The notes: a model not told the origin generated them from the sequence alone. DNA of 64,000 nucleotides from Zeus faber (GCA_960531495.1 OY482863.1:7591000-7654999), one strand, 5' to 3'. Counted from the stretch's first letter, positions 1 to 59,058 are shown. Made by a program: numbers and translations.

Positions 1-843
1 CCGGGGAACAGAGAAATTGCAAATTGTTCTCGAATGAGCCATTCGCACCCAACAGGTTTGGCGGGGACACATGTCTGGGGAGCCTCACTGCAGGACGCAG
101 ACAAGGCATGATGAGTCAAGAGTGGAGATTACGCAATGGAGACACAAAATATATTTCTAGAGAGCACAAGGCCAGGTGATACAACATGGTATGGCAGCAA
201 TAACTTCAAGGCCAATCCCCGCTAATTTATCACCCTCGGCTCTCGTCAGAGAATATTTCAGTGCCGCTTATCTCGGTGTGACCTCCTTGAACAGGCTGAA
301 GTGGAGGATTGAAAACACCTCACATGTTCGTAACGTGCCGCGGGGTCGATGCGATAGCAGCAGTTCTATGATTTTATGTTGGCAAAGAAAGGAATATGGT
401 TGTAATGATTGCAGCGTGAAAGCATGTCACGCCAAAATGAGATGGTACAGTGGTTGACAAAAAGAAATGCGTCTGAGAACGTGGCCTACCTCCATGCAGA
501 AAACACGGGGCACCATGATGCGCAGAATGCGACAGATTCGGAGGAAAAACAACTTGTCCACCGCCGCCCGATCTTTCTTGCCATCTTTCTGTTAGAACAG
601 AGCCAGCAAAGGATATCAGGCAGTCTTCCAGGCATGTCTGAGGCAGACAACACAACTTTGGGGGCAACAGGACATTTAATGGATATTGTACACACTTCAT
701 TTACTCCCCTTTGTGCAATTACACAAAGGCTTCAAACAAAAAATAAATAAACTTACGTCGTTCACGACCAACTCGGATCCTCCTTTTTTACTGCAATAAG
801 AATGATATATTTAATGAAGCCTGATACACAAACGATTTCACAT
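1..843. other. abcd3 intron 1 (part), no recognised feature
   Basis: This stretch lies downstream of the abcd3 exon 1 donor on the minus strand, so it should be part of abcd3 intron 1. I looked for the second abcd3 exon (a lysine-rich stretch followed by a VVDKVFFSRL-like segment) and did not see it. Short open frames occur on both strands but none resembles a known protein. I see no clear repeat here. Confidence 0.5.
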
Positions 844-845
844 GG

Positions 846-1235
846 GGCTGGGCAATGTGAACAAAATCCCATGTCACTACTTTAATACTTTTGACGAATG
901 CCTTTATTTTGATGATGGGACGATATTTTGATATATCGGTGCTCTCCCGAGACATTTACACTCAAGAAATGTGTGAGAAACAATATTATTGTATCAGATA
1001 TTGCTATCAATGAGGTAAAGACATCGGTTAGAACAGCTAGAACCGTCTACGGAGTGGAAAGATGCATTATTTTAACGAAGTGCAACGGACTGAGATACCT
1101 TAGGGGCAACATTTAATAATACCGGCGAAACTATAATAACCAAAAAAACAGAAAGACAATCTGGTGTCGATGCCCATAAAGCGACATGAGACTTGATATC
1201 TGGACGTGACTATAACATCGATATATCGCCCAGCC
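846..1235. mobile_element. Short non-autonomous DNA transposon with GGCTGGGC ends
   Basis: The segment begins with GGCTGGGC and ends with its exact reverse complement GCCCAGCC. The inner flanks on both sides carry ATATCG-rich sequence, with GATATATCG near both ends. Fish genomes hold many short elements that start GGGCTGGGCGATAT and are usually classed as non-autonomous hAT-type transposons; this reads as an old copy. There is no coding capacity, and a clean target-site duplication was not seen. The family name is from memory, so the class is an inference. Confidence 0.55.
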
Positions 1236-1543
1236 ATTCATGAAGTCATCGTTATGAACATCCGCTCCGTTGCAAATGACAATACATTAGCGAGAAACTG
1301 CGGCAGTGACTACATCGCTGATACAATCAACAGTTAAAAAATATATATATATACCGTAACACAAGTCATAATAGGTCAAGTTAGGTGTGATCGCTCCAGC
1401 GCGCCGCGCAGCTGTCAGGGCAGCTAAGTTGGATGCTAGCTTACTTAGCACCGTTCAAGTCACAGACAAGGGGCAGCCTCCGACTTGTCGGCGCGTCGAG
1501 CTTCAAACCGCCGCGACGGCCGCGGAAGGGGTCGAACACGCAC
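1236..1543. other. abcd3 intron 1, 5' part
   Basis: This is intronic DNA between the transposon copy and the abcd3 exon 1 donor. The part from about 1385 is GC- and CpG-rich and is continuous with the abcd3 CpG island. No exon or repeat is recognised. Confidence 0.5.
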
Positions 1544-1653
1544 CTGTTGAGTTTGCTCGCCCGTCGTCTTCGTTTGAGCAGGTACAGAACGAACAGAACG
1601 CCGCCCGCTATGGAGGAGTTTTTCGCTGTCAGGTACTTACTGACGGCCGCCAT
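1544..1653 (-). CDS. abcd3: abcd3 coding exon 1 (peroxisomal membrane protein PMP70), N-terminus only
   Basis: Read on the minus strand, this exon encodes 36 residues beginning MAAVSKYLTAKNSS and running through IAGGVLFVLYLLKRRRRASK. The human ABCD3 start (MAAFSKYLTARNSSLAG, then a hydrophobic stretch and KRRR) is closely similar. The exon carries 110 coding bases, which agrees with human coding exon 1 as I recall it, and stops at CAACAG|GTGCGT. ABCD3 is a half-size ABC transporter of the peroxisome membrane that imports long- and branched-chain acyl-CoAs and bile-acid precursors. The N-terminal basic and hydrophobic segment belongs to its peroxisome-targeting region. The start ATG sits in AAAACATGGCGGCC, a strong initiation context that also matches a YY1 site. 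All other exons lie left of the window. The gene is head to head with arhgap29, as in human. Confidence 0.93.
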
Positions 1654-1960
1654 GTTTTCCCGACGGCAACGACCGGCTAGTGCTCGGCCAGGTGCGTTCT
1701 GGGTAATGCGGGAGGAGGGAAGCGGAGGGTGTCGCTGCCTCCCCTTAGCGGCGAGGGGACCAGCGGCGGCCACGGAGCAACCAAGCCGGCGGGTGCGAGG
1801 GGGGCGCGGAGAGCCGGCGGATCCCTCCGGCAAGCGATTTAAAGGATCCCAGGGAGGCCCCAGGGGGACCCCGAGGCCCCGCCGCGGCTGCGCCTCCGTC
1901 CGTGTCGATTTCTTGTCCGTTTTGTGTGACAGAGAGACTGGGAGAGTCAAGCTGCCAGAG
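1654..1960 (-). promoter_or_regulatory. abcd3: abcd3 CpG-island promoter and 5'UTR
   Basis: The 300 bases upstream of the abcd3 start are very GC- and CpG-rich, with several GC-box-like runs and no TATA box next to the ATG. Around the ATG, CATGGCGGC fits a YY1 element, common at TATA-less housekeeping promoters. The motif TTCTGGGTAATGC near 1698 is loosely like a ZNF143 site. The exact transcription start cannot be placed. Confidence 0.6.
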
Positions 1961-2896
1961 ATGGAACCAAATACACCCGATATATGATAGAATAATGAAT
2001 GAATGAATTAAAAATATATATATTACATAAATACATAAATAAATGAAATAAATGCCGCGTCAATAAATTTTTATTCAATTCAGATTAATGTCATTCGGGT
2101 TTTCAAAATGGAAAAATACATCAGTACCAAAGACAAGATAAGGTCATATAAAACACTTTATGACTTGGTGGATCGTCTGATTGTAAGCGCAGGGTATATT
2201 ATTTAGTTTTGAAAGATTAAATAATAAAGGATATATTATTTAATCTTTCACGTATTTTATTCGTATTGTTTACATTATTTGGGCACTTAAAAAAAACAAA
2301 ACCCTGTTGGCCCATTTTATATAATAACCCATGCATTTCTTACCTGATTTCTTTTTGGGTGGTTTTAGTTTAATTACACTTTAATTCTGAATATGTGCAT
2401 GCACACTGGCTCTGCTATTAGAATTTCCCGGGTTAAATATACAATAAGATAAGATAAGACAGTACATTAATGTTTCCCGAAATATCAAACCACAAAAAAA
2501 TAAACAAACAAATAAATCAGATATCAATACAATAGTAGGTAGTCGCATTGAGATGTAGGTAGGAACCGGACTGAAACTTGATCCAACGGACGTGAAGTAA
2601 CTTGAAAAACTAGTTACTATATTATTATGTTATGTCAAGAGATTTTGTGGGATAAAACTACTACGTGTCGTTCTTAAACTACTGCTTTGTGGACTAAAAC
2701 AACTTCATCATGCGGTCTTGAAGACGACATATTTAAGTAATTCGCGCTGAAAGTCACTAAAAGTACTGAGCAGCCTGTTTAACAAAATATGGTTCCGTCA
2801 AATAATTGAATTGGATTGAAAAAAAAAACAACCAAAAAAACCCCGAAATCTTTTTATGGATCATTTTCGTGCTCTTTTCACGCGTCACTGTCAACT
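1961..2896. other. AT-rich intergenic DNA between abcd3 and arhgap29
   Basis: This is AT-rich sequence with short simple runs such as tandem ATAAATAAAT and GATAAGATAAGA. I see no gene, no RNA and no classifiable mobile element. Confidence 0.5.
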
Positions 2897-2991
2897 CTTA
2901 TTATTATAATTATAATTATAATTATAATAATAATAATTATTATTATTATAATTATTATTATTATTACTATTATTAGAGTAGTAGTAGTAGA
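2897..2991. repeat. (ATT)n/(AAT)n microsatellite
   Basis: This is an interrupted trinucleotide tract of ATT and AAT units, ending in TAGTAG. The long poly-isoleucine frame it creates is an artefact. Confidence 0.9.
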
Positions 2992-2999
2992 AATTAGAC

Positions 3000-3608
3000 G
3001 CCCAAGTGATATAGAAACGCTCAAAACTAAAAACCTCAATATATAGTCTGGCATAATCTTCTTCTTTTTTTATTTTATCTTTCTTTTAGCTCAAACGCTT
3101 CTCTCTTCTCTTCCACTGAAAGCAAACGACTAAAGACCTGGAAGCAGCCTTGTCATTCCAACACTGCGCGTCGTTGCCGTCGCACCGGCAGGGGACGCTC
3201 GGAGAGCAGGGCGCGCTCGCATGGCGGCGGCGTCGGACTAAACCTCCAAGCAGGGACGTTGGAGCGAGGTGGCCCGGGGGCCGTTGAACACCAGGGGAAA
3301 ACTCTCACACGTCTTCCTTCCGCAGAGAGGCGATCGTTTTGATATGTGATATTTTATTCTGTGTTAAAGTTTTAAAACGTGAAGTAAACATTTATGGATC
3401 ATTAAAGCGTCGTGATTTTCCAATTATTTTACGGGTCAGGTGTAACAGTATATTATAAATATGTTGGTGACATTGTCTTGCACCCCCCTCGTATTTTGAG
3501 ACCCTGCCTATAAGACTTGATTATCAACTTAAAGGAAGGAAGATCAACATTTGAACACAACGAATATGTGCAATGGGAAGGATATGACCTAATATTATGC
3601 CACTAAGC
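3000..3608. other. Intergenic DNA with a small CpG-rich patch
   Basis: The stretch is mostly anonymous. Bases 3165-3300 are GC- and CpG-rich and contain CATGGCGGCGGCG, but the frame from that ATG ends after a few codons. It could be a minor upstream start region for either neighbour; nothing more can be supported. Confidence 0.35.
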
Positions 3609-3672
3609 ATAATAATAATAATAATAATGATTATAATAATGATAATTATAATAAAAATTATGATAATAATAA
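3609..3672. repeat. (AAT)n microsatellite, interrupted
   Basis: Units of AAT/ATA dominate, flanked on both sides by copies of TATGCCACTAAG (about 3596 and 3683). This suggests local slippage or duplication. Confidence 0.8.
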
Positions 3673-3699
3673 ATCATAATTTATGCCACTAAGGGAACT

Positions 3700-3724
3700 G
3701 CCCTGCTACTTTTAGTAGCAGGGC
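3700..3724. repeat. Perfect hairpin, 11-bp stem with 3-base loop
   Basis: GCCCTGCTACT is followed by TTT and then by its exact reverse complement AGTAGCAGGGC. A stem this perfect in AT-rich flanks is unusual. It may be the tip of an old TIR element. It is too short to be a microRNA precursor, and a T run after the stem is missing. Confidence 0.75.
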
Positions 3725-3916
3725 GCTTCTAAAAAGTAGACTCTGGCATATACATATAATTTAGTTGCATAGTTCTTACACATACGCAGCTTACTTATCT
3801 GCAGTCCTCTCCTGTCTATGAAAAAGTACTTAGACGCATCTTTCATACAATGTCATTTTCAGAACTGCATAACAGAGTGATAACCTGAGGGATCAACCAA
3901 AACACTGATCGATCAG

Positions 3917-4385
<469 letters not shown>

Positions 4386-4789
4386 TACTATACTACAGAT
4401 TACAATTAGTCATTCCTGAAAAAAGAAGCAATCTCTCTCACATTCTACAAAACCAAAATAAAACAAAAAAAGTAGCTGGCCTGAGCAATGTATTGTTTCT
4501 GAATTCTATATATATATATATATATTTTATTTTTTTTTCTTCAATTTTATACTTTTTTTCCAACTGTCCAAACATGATCGTCCTCTTTAGAGACGAGGCA
4601 CCAACTCCAAACACAACACACCTGGAGTCAAGGGGGGCGGGGCGCGGGGCGGGGCGGGGCGGGGCGCGCCTGTCATCCCCGCCTCGCGCCCCGCCTGCCG
4701 CGGCCAATCACAGGCCGCCATGGGGATGACGTGGCTGGAGGAGGCTGGACCGGCGCGCCGGGCCGCGCGGGGCTCCAGTGAGGGTCGCG

Positions 4790-4836
4790 CCCCCCCCCCC
4801 CCCCCCCCCCGGCCGACGAGCACAGGTCCGCGCAGG

Positions 4837-4877
<41 letters not shown>
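4790..4877. repeat. C21 run plus (CT)n tract inside the promoter
   Basis: A run of 21 cytosines is followed 29 bases later by about 19 CT dinucleotides, both within the CpG island. These are mirror-symmetric pyrimidine tracts and are likely to vary in length between individuals. Confidence 0.9.
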
Positions 4878-4879
<2 letters not shown>

Positions 4880-4882
<3 letters not shown>

Positions 4883-5044
4883 GTTGTTTTCCCCTGGTCC
4901 GGCTCTCAAAGATGAACGGGGCGCAGTCACGTCTCTACGCGGAGTTGGATTAAATAAAAATCGCGTTTGTCACCAGCTCACCGCCACCGCCCCCCGCCGT
5001 CACTCCCAGGGCTCCCCCGGCAATGATTGAGGAATCCACGGCAG
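4880..5044 (+). other. arhgap29: Candidate non-coding first exon of arhgap29
   Basis: Downstream of the promoter elements the first plausible donor is CGGCAG|GTGTGT with the exon ending at 5044. The first coding exon has a good acceptor at about 5949, so a separate non-coding exon is needed, as in human ARHGAP29. The left boundary is arbitrary and the call is an inference. Confidence 0.3.
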
Positions 5045-5060
5045 GTGTGTATCACGGCGT

Positions 5061-5948
5061 TAGGCGCCGTTTAACTCCAAATGCCACTGTTACATTGACG
5101 ACACATGGTCAGTCAACTTTAAAAAAAAAAAATTCCATTACTTTCTACATGTTTTCAGATGAGACAACGTGTTTAATAACACTGAACTACTGATTATACA
5201 CCAGCTCGCCGATATTATAGACCCATATTAATCAATATCATTATTTTCAGTACGAGATGGTTGTTATGTGTTTTGCTATGCGTGTTCAGGTATTCTTATT
5301 TTTACGCTGCTTGCTCTCTATTACTCTACGTTTTTGAATAAAACATTTGAGTCATTCAGGCCTCATCTCGATCAACTAATTCAGGAAAAAGCGGAGTTAA
5401 TGCCTCATCATCATCATCATCATCATCATTATTATTCATTTGGACCAAATAAATGTCAAAAAGAAATCACAGAAAGACATTGCTGAAATATCGCCATCCC
5501 TTAGATATTGTGAATGTTATTTGTAATTTCTTTTTTTGATGGTGATGATGATGATGTGACTTAACTCTTATCAACATCTGCTCTTTTCCTGGACCCTGGA
5601 TGTCATGACAGCTATTACCAGTAGTGGCACCTCCGAATGAATGCGATCAGCCTGATTTAGGTTCGCCTGAGCTGTCAGTCTCCTAGTTGGTTATTGTCAA
5701 AACCTGACGGAAAGACCGTGCATCACACCTGGAATGTTGTCAACAAGCAGGTGCGACTGACATCATTGTCAAAGGTGATGAGATACGATATGAGGGCTGA
5801 AATGAGTTAGTTATGCGCTGTCGTTCCTGTCTGCTGCTGACAGTGATTGACTGATAAAAACCAATCTGTCAAGTTTTTCTTTTGAATCCGGTAGATTCTC
5901 ATTGAGGTTTAACCCCCCCACCTGCATGCCCTATTCTTTATTTCCAAG
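5061..5948. other. Presumed 5'UTR intron of arhgap29
   Basis: The stretch lies between the promoter island and the first coding exon. It contains a short (ATC)n run at about 5406-5430 and a (GATGAT)n run at about 5538-5555. No other feature is recognised. It ends in CTATTCTTTATTTCCAAG, a good acceptor. Confidence 0.45.
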
Positions 5949-6055
5949 GGACAGCCATCCCCGCTCTGGTGCAGCCTCCGGTTTGAGTGCGGGAGAGCCA
6001 AATCCGCAAGGTCACGGGTGCCAGGGCCCCGAGGGGCGGACGGGCTTGAGAGGGC

Positions 6056-52499
<46,444 letters not shown>

Positions 52500-53400
52500 A
52501 TTATATCACTCGGGCCCTGCTGCGCGGACGCGCCCTGCACATGGACGAGTGGGTTAAGTGGCCACTCGCTGCCGAGAAAGAAGATTATATCAATCTGCTT
52601 AACCACCCACAAGGTCCGGGGCGACGAGCCGCGGTCGCAAACCCCGCGGGACACTCGGCGCGTCGTCTCGGGCTATGCGGGCTCCTGGCGGTGGCGGTGC
52701 GCGCTTCCTGGGCTCTTCCGAGGTAAGTGGCGCCTCCGCGCCGACGTCGCCGTGGCGTCCGGCGGCGTGAGGTCCCCTCCCCGCCCCCCAGGCCACGTGT
52801 CGCGGCCGTGACTGCGCCGTGCCGCGGGGGTTGGGGGGAGGGGTCCTCGGCACCCGGCCGGGTGTCGCAGCGGGACGCCCCGCGGGAGGTCCAAGCGTCA
52901 GGGCGTACGATCGCAAAAAAAACAAAACCCCAAAACAAATAAATACATAAATTCCGTCGGGTGCCTCGATGTCGTCGAGAGGACTTTAACTTATTTCGTT
53001 GAAAAACAATCGCTCACAGCCAGAGCCACGTGTGGCCTCTACGGCCGCGTCCTAGACGTGAGCGGGAAGCTGCGGCTCCCGTGGGGCGTCGTTCACCCCG
53101 CACCCGCGTGGGGTTGAGTGGGAGCTCTTGAACCCAGCGACAGCTCCGTTGGGGGCGGTTACCCGCCCGCCGCCGCCGGGGTGACGCTCACCGCCTCTGT
53201 CGCGGGTTTTTTCTTTTTTTAGAACGTGCGCACGACATTTTCAATGGCGACACCCGCTAGAACGTCCACACGACACGGACGTGTCCGCGTATCGGCACCG
53301 TAACGTCTGGGCTACGATGCCGCCGCCGCCGCAGCAGCTGTGTCCCGTGTCAGGGCGGTTCACGCACGTTCCGTTCGAGCAAGCTCAGGGTTCATTGGGG
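52500..53400. promoter_or_regulatory. Unassigned CpG island
   Basis: About 900 bases of strongly GC- and CpG-rich DNA lie between arhgap29 and abca4, with a strong donor-like CTTCCGAG|GTAAGTGG at 52722/52723. No protein frame resembles a known gene. It may be an upstream abca4 promoter with a non-coding exon, a non-coding RNA start or a CpG-rich repeat. Confidence 0.4.
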
Positions 53401-54060
53401 AAATGAAATGTACTTTTCCATACTTCAAGTTTATCTTCAGTAGATAAAGTGTCTTCAAAGTATATTTCGACCCGTTTGTATGTTTTGTTTTTTTGGCGAG
53501 AGTATTTCAATGGTATTCATTGGAGTGCACGTATGAAAAATAATACCGAAACATAAACCTAAGCTGTACTTAAGTGTAAGTGTTAAAAGTGTTATTTTAG
53601 TCGTCAAAAGTAACAAATACATGCAAAATATATATTAAATATATAGTGGTACAAATTCTAACGCACCGAGTACAACTCAAGGGGTTGGTACAGCGTAGGT
53701 TCAATTCAAAACATCTTTTGTATATTAATTGTGAATACAAATTACAAAAAAAAAAATAATACACTCCGTATAACTTGCAGATATCACCGTTACGTATACT
53801 TTCCTTCCGCTTGGCGACACTTGCCAGAAAAATAAAATGTGCAGAAACCAACATCATTAAATAATCATGACTGTCCTGTCGTTTATTACTGATCCCGCTT
53901 TGTGTCGTCGCCGTTAATCTGAATCCTTTTCTGCCGCCGGGCATTTCTCACATCAATACAGCTGTGAACAAGGTACATTTTTTAAACTTATAGTTGAGTT
54001 ATATGGAAGACTATAAAAAAAAAAAAAAAACTAAAAACTTGGATAACATGAAGACATGTT
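53401..54060. other. AT-rich DNA upstream of abca4
   Basis: No gene is recognised. An A-run lies at 54016-54031. Confidence 0.45.
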
Positions 54061-54076
54061 TGTGTTTTTTATTTTG

Positions 54077-54202
54077 TTGTTGTTGTTGTTGTTGTAGCCC
54101 TGCACCTAAGTGCAGCGTGTAGTTGAATATAAAAATGGCGGCTCGCTGAACGCAGGTCGGTGGCTTGGCAGTGAGCCCTACGGGGGCCTGAAAGGGACAA
54201 TC
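54077..54202 (+). promoter_or_regulatory. abca4: abca4 core promoter and 5'UTR candidate
   Basis: A (TTG)n run is followed by a TATA-like GAATATAAAAATGGC at about 54125, with GTGCAG/CTGCAC arms just upstream, then about 65 bases to the abca4 ATG. A TATA-type start with a short 5'UTR fits a photoreceptor gene. The start site is inferred. Confidence 0.45.
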
Positions 54203-54268
54203 ATGGGGGTGGGCGGCCAGGTGACGCTCCTACTGTGGAAGAACTGGACGGCCCGTAAGAGGCAGAAG
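54203..54268 (+). CDS. abca4: abca4 exon 1
   Basis: [20 protein letters not shown] aligns with human [20 protein letters not shown]. 66 bases; donor CAGAAG|GTACAG. Confidence 0.96.
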
Positions 54269-57153
54269 GTACAGTAGAGCTGACGTTCCACTTGGTTGGA
54301 TGCATGTCATTTTACTTTAGCCTGTTTATAAAGTACATATTATTTCATATTTTTTTCTTCTAGAGGCCACTAATAACCATCAGATAAAATGTCTTATTTA
54401 AAATCTGAAACCGATATAATCTCATCACCGGCAAACTACCAACTAGCAAGACAAAATGATGCTAGTAATACGTTGTAGATGATTCATTTTCTGTTAATGT
54501 GTCGACAATAATTTTCCGTCTAGGGACGTGAGGCGATGGACTCAGATTATGCAAAGGGAAAAAACCCACATCCTGTCTCAAATTGAATCATTTGGGATTG
54601 GGAAAGCCGGACATGACACTCGCTAGCGCAGCCTGTGCAGTCCACCCGGTGTTATATTGTCACATGAATGACTCCAATGATGTGAATCCCCGTGGAGTTA
54701 ATGAGCAACCCTGACAGGTACAAGGTGAACGTTGTATTTTTTTAAATTTTCTCCAAGGTTCGGTTCTTCATGGAGATCATGTGGCCGGTCATGCTGTTCA
54801 TTGGACTGGTGTGGCTGAGAAGAGCGAACCCACTGTACCGCCAACATGAATGTATGCAAGAGAAAAAAATAGTTCAGATACTCATCAATATATTACACTG
54901 TTTCAGTGATCTCGAAAGGACTGACTGATGATCTGAAATCCAACGACTCTGACCGAATGTCTTCAAGTCATCGCTGACACTGTTACATTGGGCTATTTTT
55001 TTTTTTCCGGCACTTTAGGCCACTTTGCCAACAAGGCCATGCCCTCCACGGGGATCCTGCCCTGGATCCAGGGGATCGTCTGCAACGCCAACAACCCCTG
55101 TTTCCAGTACCCCACCCGCGGCGAATCCCCGGGCCTGGTGTCCAACTACAACAACTCCATGTGAGTCCCACATGAGAAGAAAGTCGTCCGAGGCCACGAA
55201 TCATTTGATCCGAGATCAAATGATTCATAGGGACCCGAGTTGCATAACAGCAAGTCAAGAGAATATATGTGTTTAAATGACCAGGGACCAGAGTTGTGGG
55301 CTGGAGGTATTCCTTTGTTTTCAAAGGTGTGTTTCTGTGAGAGTGCATGAGATCTCACCTGACCCCCCCCCCCCCCCGTCCCCCCCCCCGGCCCGCTCAG
55401 ATTGGCTCGGTTCTATGTGGATGCACAGGAGCTGCTGTTCAGTGAGCCAGAGTTCCACCAGCTGGGTCGCATGTGGAGGGAGCTGACGGCCATGAGTAAC
55501 TTCATGGACACCATACGCACCCACCCGGAACTGGTCTCAGGTCAGTGCCTCTGGGACGCTATCAAACAGAGACTTTGAGGCCATTGGTGTTGTTTTTTCC
55601 TTTTTCTCATGGGTGGTTATTCTCGCTGAGACACATGTGAATTGGATGCCCTGCACAGACTACTCCTTCATTTAAAAAAAATTCATATTGCTTAATAGAT
55701 GATCATTGCATTTGTCACTCTTACTATCCTTGCTTGAAATCCAGATCAGCCATGACTTGAGTACAGTTATATGTAGCATTGCCATCTTTTCCTGACAGTC
55801 TCCTAATCATTTTTTTTTTCAATGCCTCTTCTCTCATTGAAAATATCAGTTATTATATCAGTTGTAAGTTTCTTTAATTGAAATCATTTTATATTTTCAT
55901 TGTCCTCACCAAACTATACACTCCATTGACCTTCATTATATCCAGTGTGGATATGTTTTTTTACCAGTAGACAAAACCAAGGCCAAACTTTTTTTTTTTA
56001 AAGCGGAAAAACTCATGACCGGTAAGATTTGTGGGTGTGTCTGAAATATAAAAACAGCGGAGGCTGTGGTGGTGGTGGCATTCATCGATTCGCCCATCAC
56101 ACCGTCGATTGGCGGTTGTTCACCACAACGCTGTCACCGTCATAGAAACACAAACGACAAACGACATGCCTATTAGAGCCCTTTCCTTTTCATGAACATT
56201 ACGCATTTGCCAACATTCTGCAGTGTTGCCAGTAACTTAAATTGCTGTTGATACGACAGCAACAAGGGCACAAGGAGCTTCCAGGCCTCGTCCGTTTCAG
56301 TCTTATTTATGCCTAAAAACAACCGATCGTACAGTTTGTTGTGCTTTGTAGTTGGCGCTTTGAAATGGGGAACATGTACGCAACAATAAACTTGACATCA
56401 TAGATACATATTGTTTTCTAACGGACCTGTGCACCTCATCATGGAGTCAACTTTGATACTCCCAGGAAAGATTTTACCCGTACTGATCCCATATTATTTG
56501 ATATCCCACAACGGCCACTGTGTGTGTCAGCGCACCGCGCCAGGTGAAAAGTACGACTGACTTTACATCAACAGAGCTTGAGGAAGTCCCGCGCGATAGT
56601 GGGAAAATAAGCCTCTTACTTTCTCAGCCAGTGCGCTGTGTATTTAGCAAATGCCTTCTGGAGAGGGTGCATGTAAACACCGCTCCGGCCTAGACAGGCG
56701 GGGTGGGGGAGGACTGTGCGAACATTAACGCATACTTCTAGAATTAGCGTTTACATATTTGTCAGGGGGGAACGGGAGTCCAGGCTGGAAAAATAATTTG
56801 TCAGGATGGGAGCTGGGCGAACTCCAGCACCGCCATTGCTTACGTAAAGTCTCCAAAAAGTCGCCGCCGCTGCTGCTGTGGAGAAATAGACGGGAGTGAA
56901 GAAGCTAGGGGCCCGCATTCCGTGTCCATGGGTTCCCACTGAGGAAAATTAGAGCGTAGTGAGAAACAAGTTCTGACATAAATTGGGGATTTTTTGACTC
57001 TGAACAGCGTGGCGATGAGTGGGACCGCCTGGTTGGAGGGAATAGAAATTGGAGTAAGAGATTATGTGAGAGGCCTGTTTTCCTTTTCTATTTCCAGAGG
57101 TCCTCCCATGGACAACTGGACAATTTTAGATTGTCTATATATGTTTGTTTACA

Positions 57154-57204
<51 letters not shown>

Positions 57205-58539
57205 GCACCTTATTTAATTTTCCGCTCAGCCACTTGTCACCAGCGGCCTCCATTGTCCCCCTGGCCCCAATTGTCTCCATTGTCACCGGGTGTCTCTCTC
57301 TCTCCCTCCCTCCCTACCTCCCTCCCTCCCTCCCCTCCTCCCTAGCTGACTTCCTGTCTTTCCTCTCTCCCGTCTCTCCGCGCATAGGCCGTGGGGTGAA
57401 GGTGGAGGACATCTTGAAGGACGACGAGCTGCTGACCTCCTTCCTACTCAGGGACGTTCCCCTGACCGAGTCCGTGGTCTACCACCTGGTCAACGCCCAA
57501 ATCAGGCCGGAGCAGGTAGGGGCTTCCCTGTGCTGAAGAGGGCCTTTCAGGCAGTGCCTCCTCCAGCTGATCCTTCTCCTGCTTTCCCGATTTGAGGGCC
57601 ATTCTTCTAGGAACCCGAGATGCCATAAACCTACACCTCGAAGTTATCATAGAACCTGACACTAGGTTGAAGCGACTCTCTATTTTACCTGACGATATCT
57701 TTGTCAGCCTTTGTGAATGAAAAAAGAAATGTACCCATGGAAAGCTGAGGGTCCTGCCATTCTCTAGGTGTATTGAAGTGTATAGAGCATGAACGCAAGG
57801 TGGAGAAGTACTACCCTGAATAGACCGTGTCTCCTCTATTTTGTTTTTGTGCTTTCCCCCGGGGCAAAAGTTTTTTTAAAAAGCATCCTTTTTAAAAGAG
57901 TGGGGGGTTGGGGGTATCTGATATAACCAGCCGAGGAACACGGTTTCCCGCAACGTTCAACCCAATTTGGTGGCCGTTTAAGAAAACAAAAAACAAAAAA
58001 AAACAACAACCTGCCATGGCCCCTAGATCTATCTACATATAGGGTTAGGGTCATCTACATCACATCTACATCTGTGCCAAATCTGACACTTTTATTGCAA
58101 AATTCCCAATTGTTATGTTATTTTCAGCCAAACTGGTGATTTGTCATTTAGTAAGACAAAACAGAACAATGACAGATATAACACATTTGATTTGTTGCTT
58201 CAAATGAAAGTTAGCGTGATCTTGTAGAGTCAGACTCCTTTGTTGCTCCTGGGAGCACATTTTCAAGACGTGCCTTGGAAAGCGTGAATGGCCTTTCTGT
58301 TTGATTGCAACAACATATGCAATCAACACTCCTACCTTCCTTGATTTTGTTTTACTGGAAGGGCTGTTGTTCTTTTGTGGTGGTGGTTGTTGTTGTTGTC
58401 TGAGGGCTTTGCCATGTGGCCTGGTTGGATCGATGGCCCTCGCCGGCCCTCTCTGGCTGTCGATAATGCTGGCTTGACATGTTGTTTGGGTGGCACTGGT
58501 GATACTGTTGGCCTCAATCTCCCCTCTGGCAGAGTCAGA

Positions 58540-58578
<39 letters not shown>

Positions 58579-58976
58579 CTACATACACAAACAGATGCAC
58601 AAGTTGTGCCTACTTGTACGTAAAGGGTTACATTCTTCATCTACATGCACACGTTCACCAAGTTCTCATTTTTTGGGGGAGTCGGGTTCTCTCCTTTGTG
58701 GGAGGGTTGGAAGGGAAAAGGCCGACCTGTGAGCCATGTGACAAAGAGGACACCCGTGTGCAATGACATCAGTATCTCAGAGAAGCCCTCATCACAGCTT
58801 TCACATGGAAAGCAGGAGTCTGAGGGAACGGGAGGAAACAGGCGGGAAGGCACACTGATTCATCTTGAAGTTTGTTTTGTTTTATTTAGTGCAGCCCCGA
58901 GAACGTGTTGTTTGGTTAACTCCCTGGTCACTCATCAGATGTGAGACTTACGCTATAAGCAGCACTGGTGAGACGG

Positions 58977-59058
<82 letters not shown>

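Larger units (their letters stand above)
4620..5060 (+). promoter_or_regulatory. arhgap29: arhgap29 CpG-island promoter
   Basis: GC content rises sharply here, with tandem GGGGC/GGGGCGGGG boxes (4630-4668), a CCAAT box (4704-4708) and a CRE-like TGACGT (4727-4732). A 21-C run (4790-4810) and a (CT)n tract (4840-4877) follow, which could form triplex or G-quadruplex DNA next to the start. The island faces arhgap29 and lies about 3 kb from the abcd3 start. No TATA box is evident. Which base starts transcription cannot be decided without transcript data. Confidence 0.65.

Noticed and set aside
1-1543. abcd3 exon 2
   Set aside because: No minus-strand segment resembles the expected sequence.
1387-1987. 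Long plus-strand open frames opposite abcd3 exon 1
   Set aside because: They are GC-rich shadows; the minus strand carries the recognisable PMP70 N-terminus with a correct donor.
2816-3046. Open frame with a poly-isoleucine run
   Set aside because: It is created by an (ATT)n microsatellite.
52541-52942. Small proteins in the CpG island on both strands
   Set aside because: No resemblance to known proteins and composition explains the open frames.
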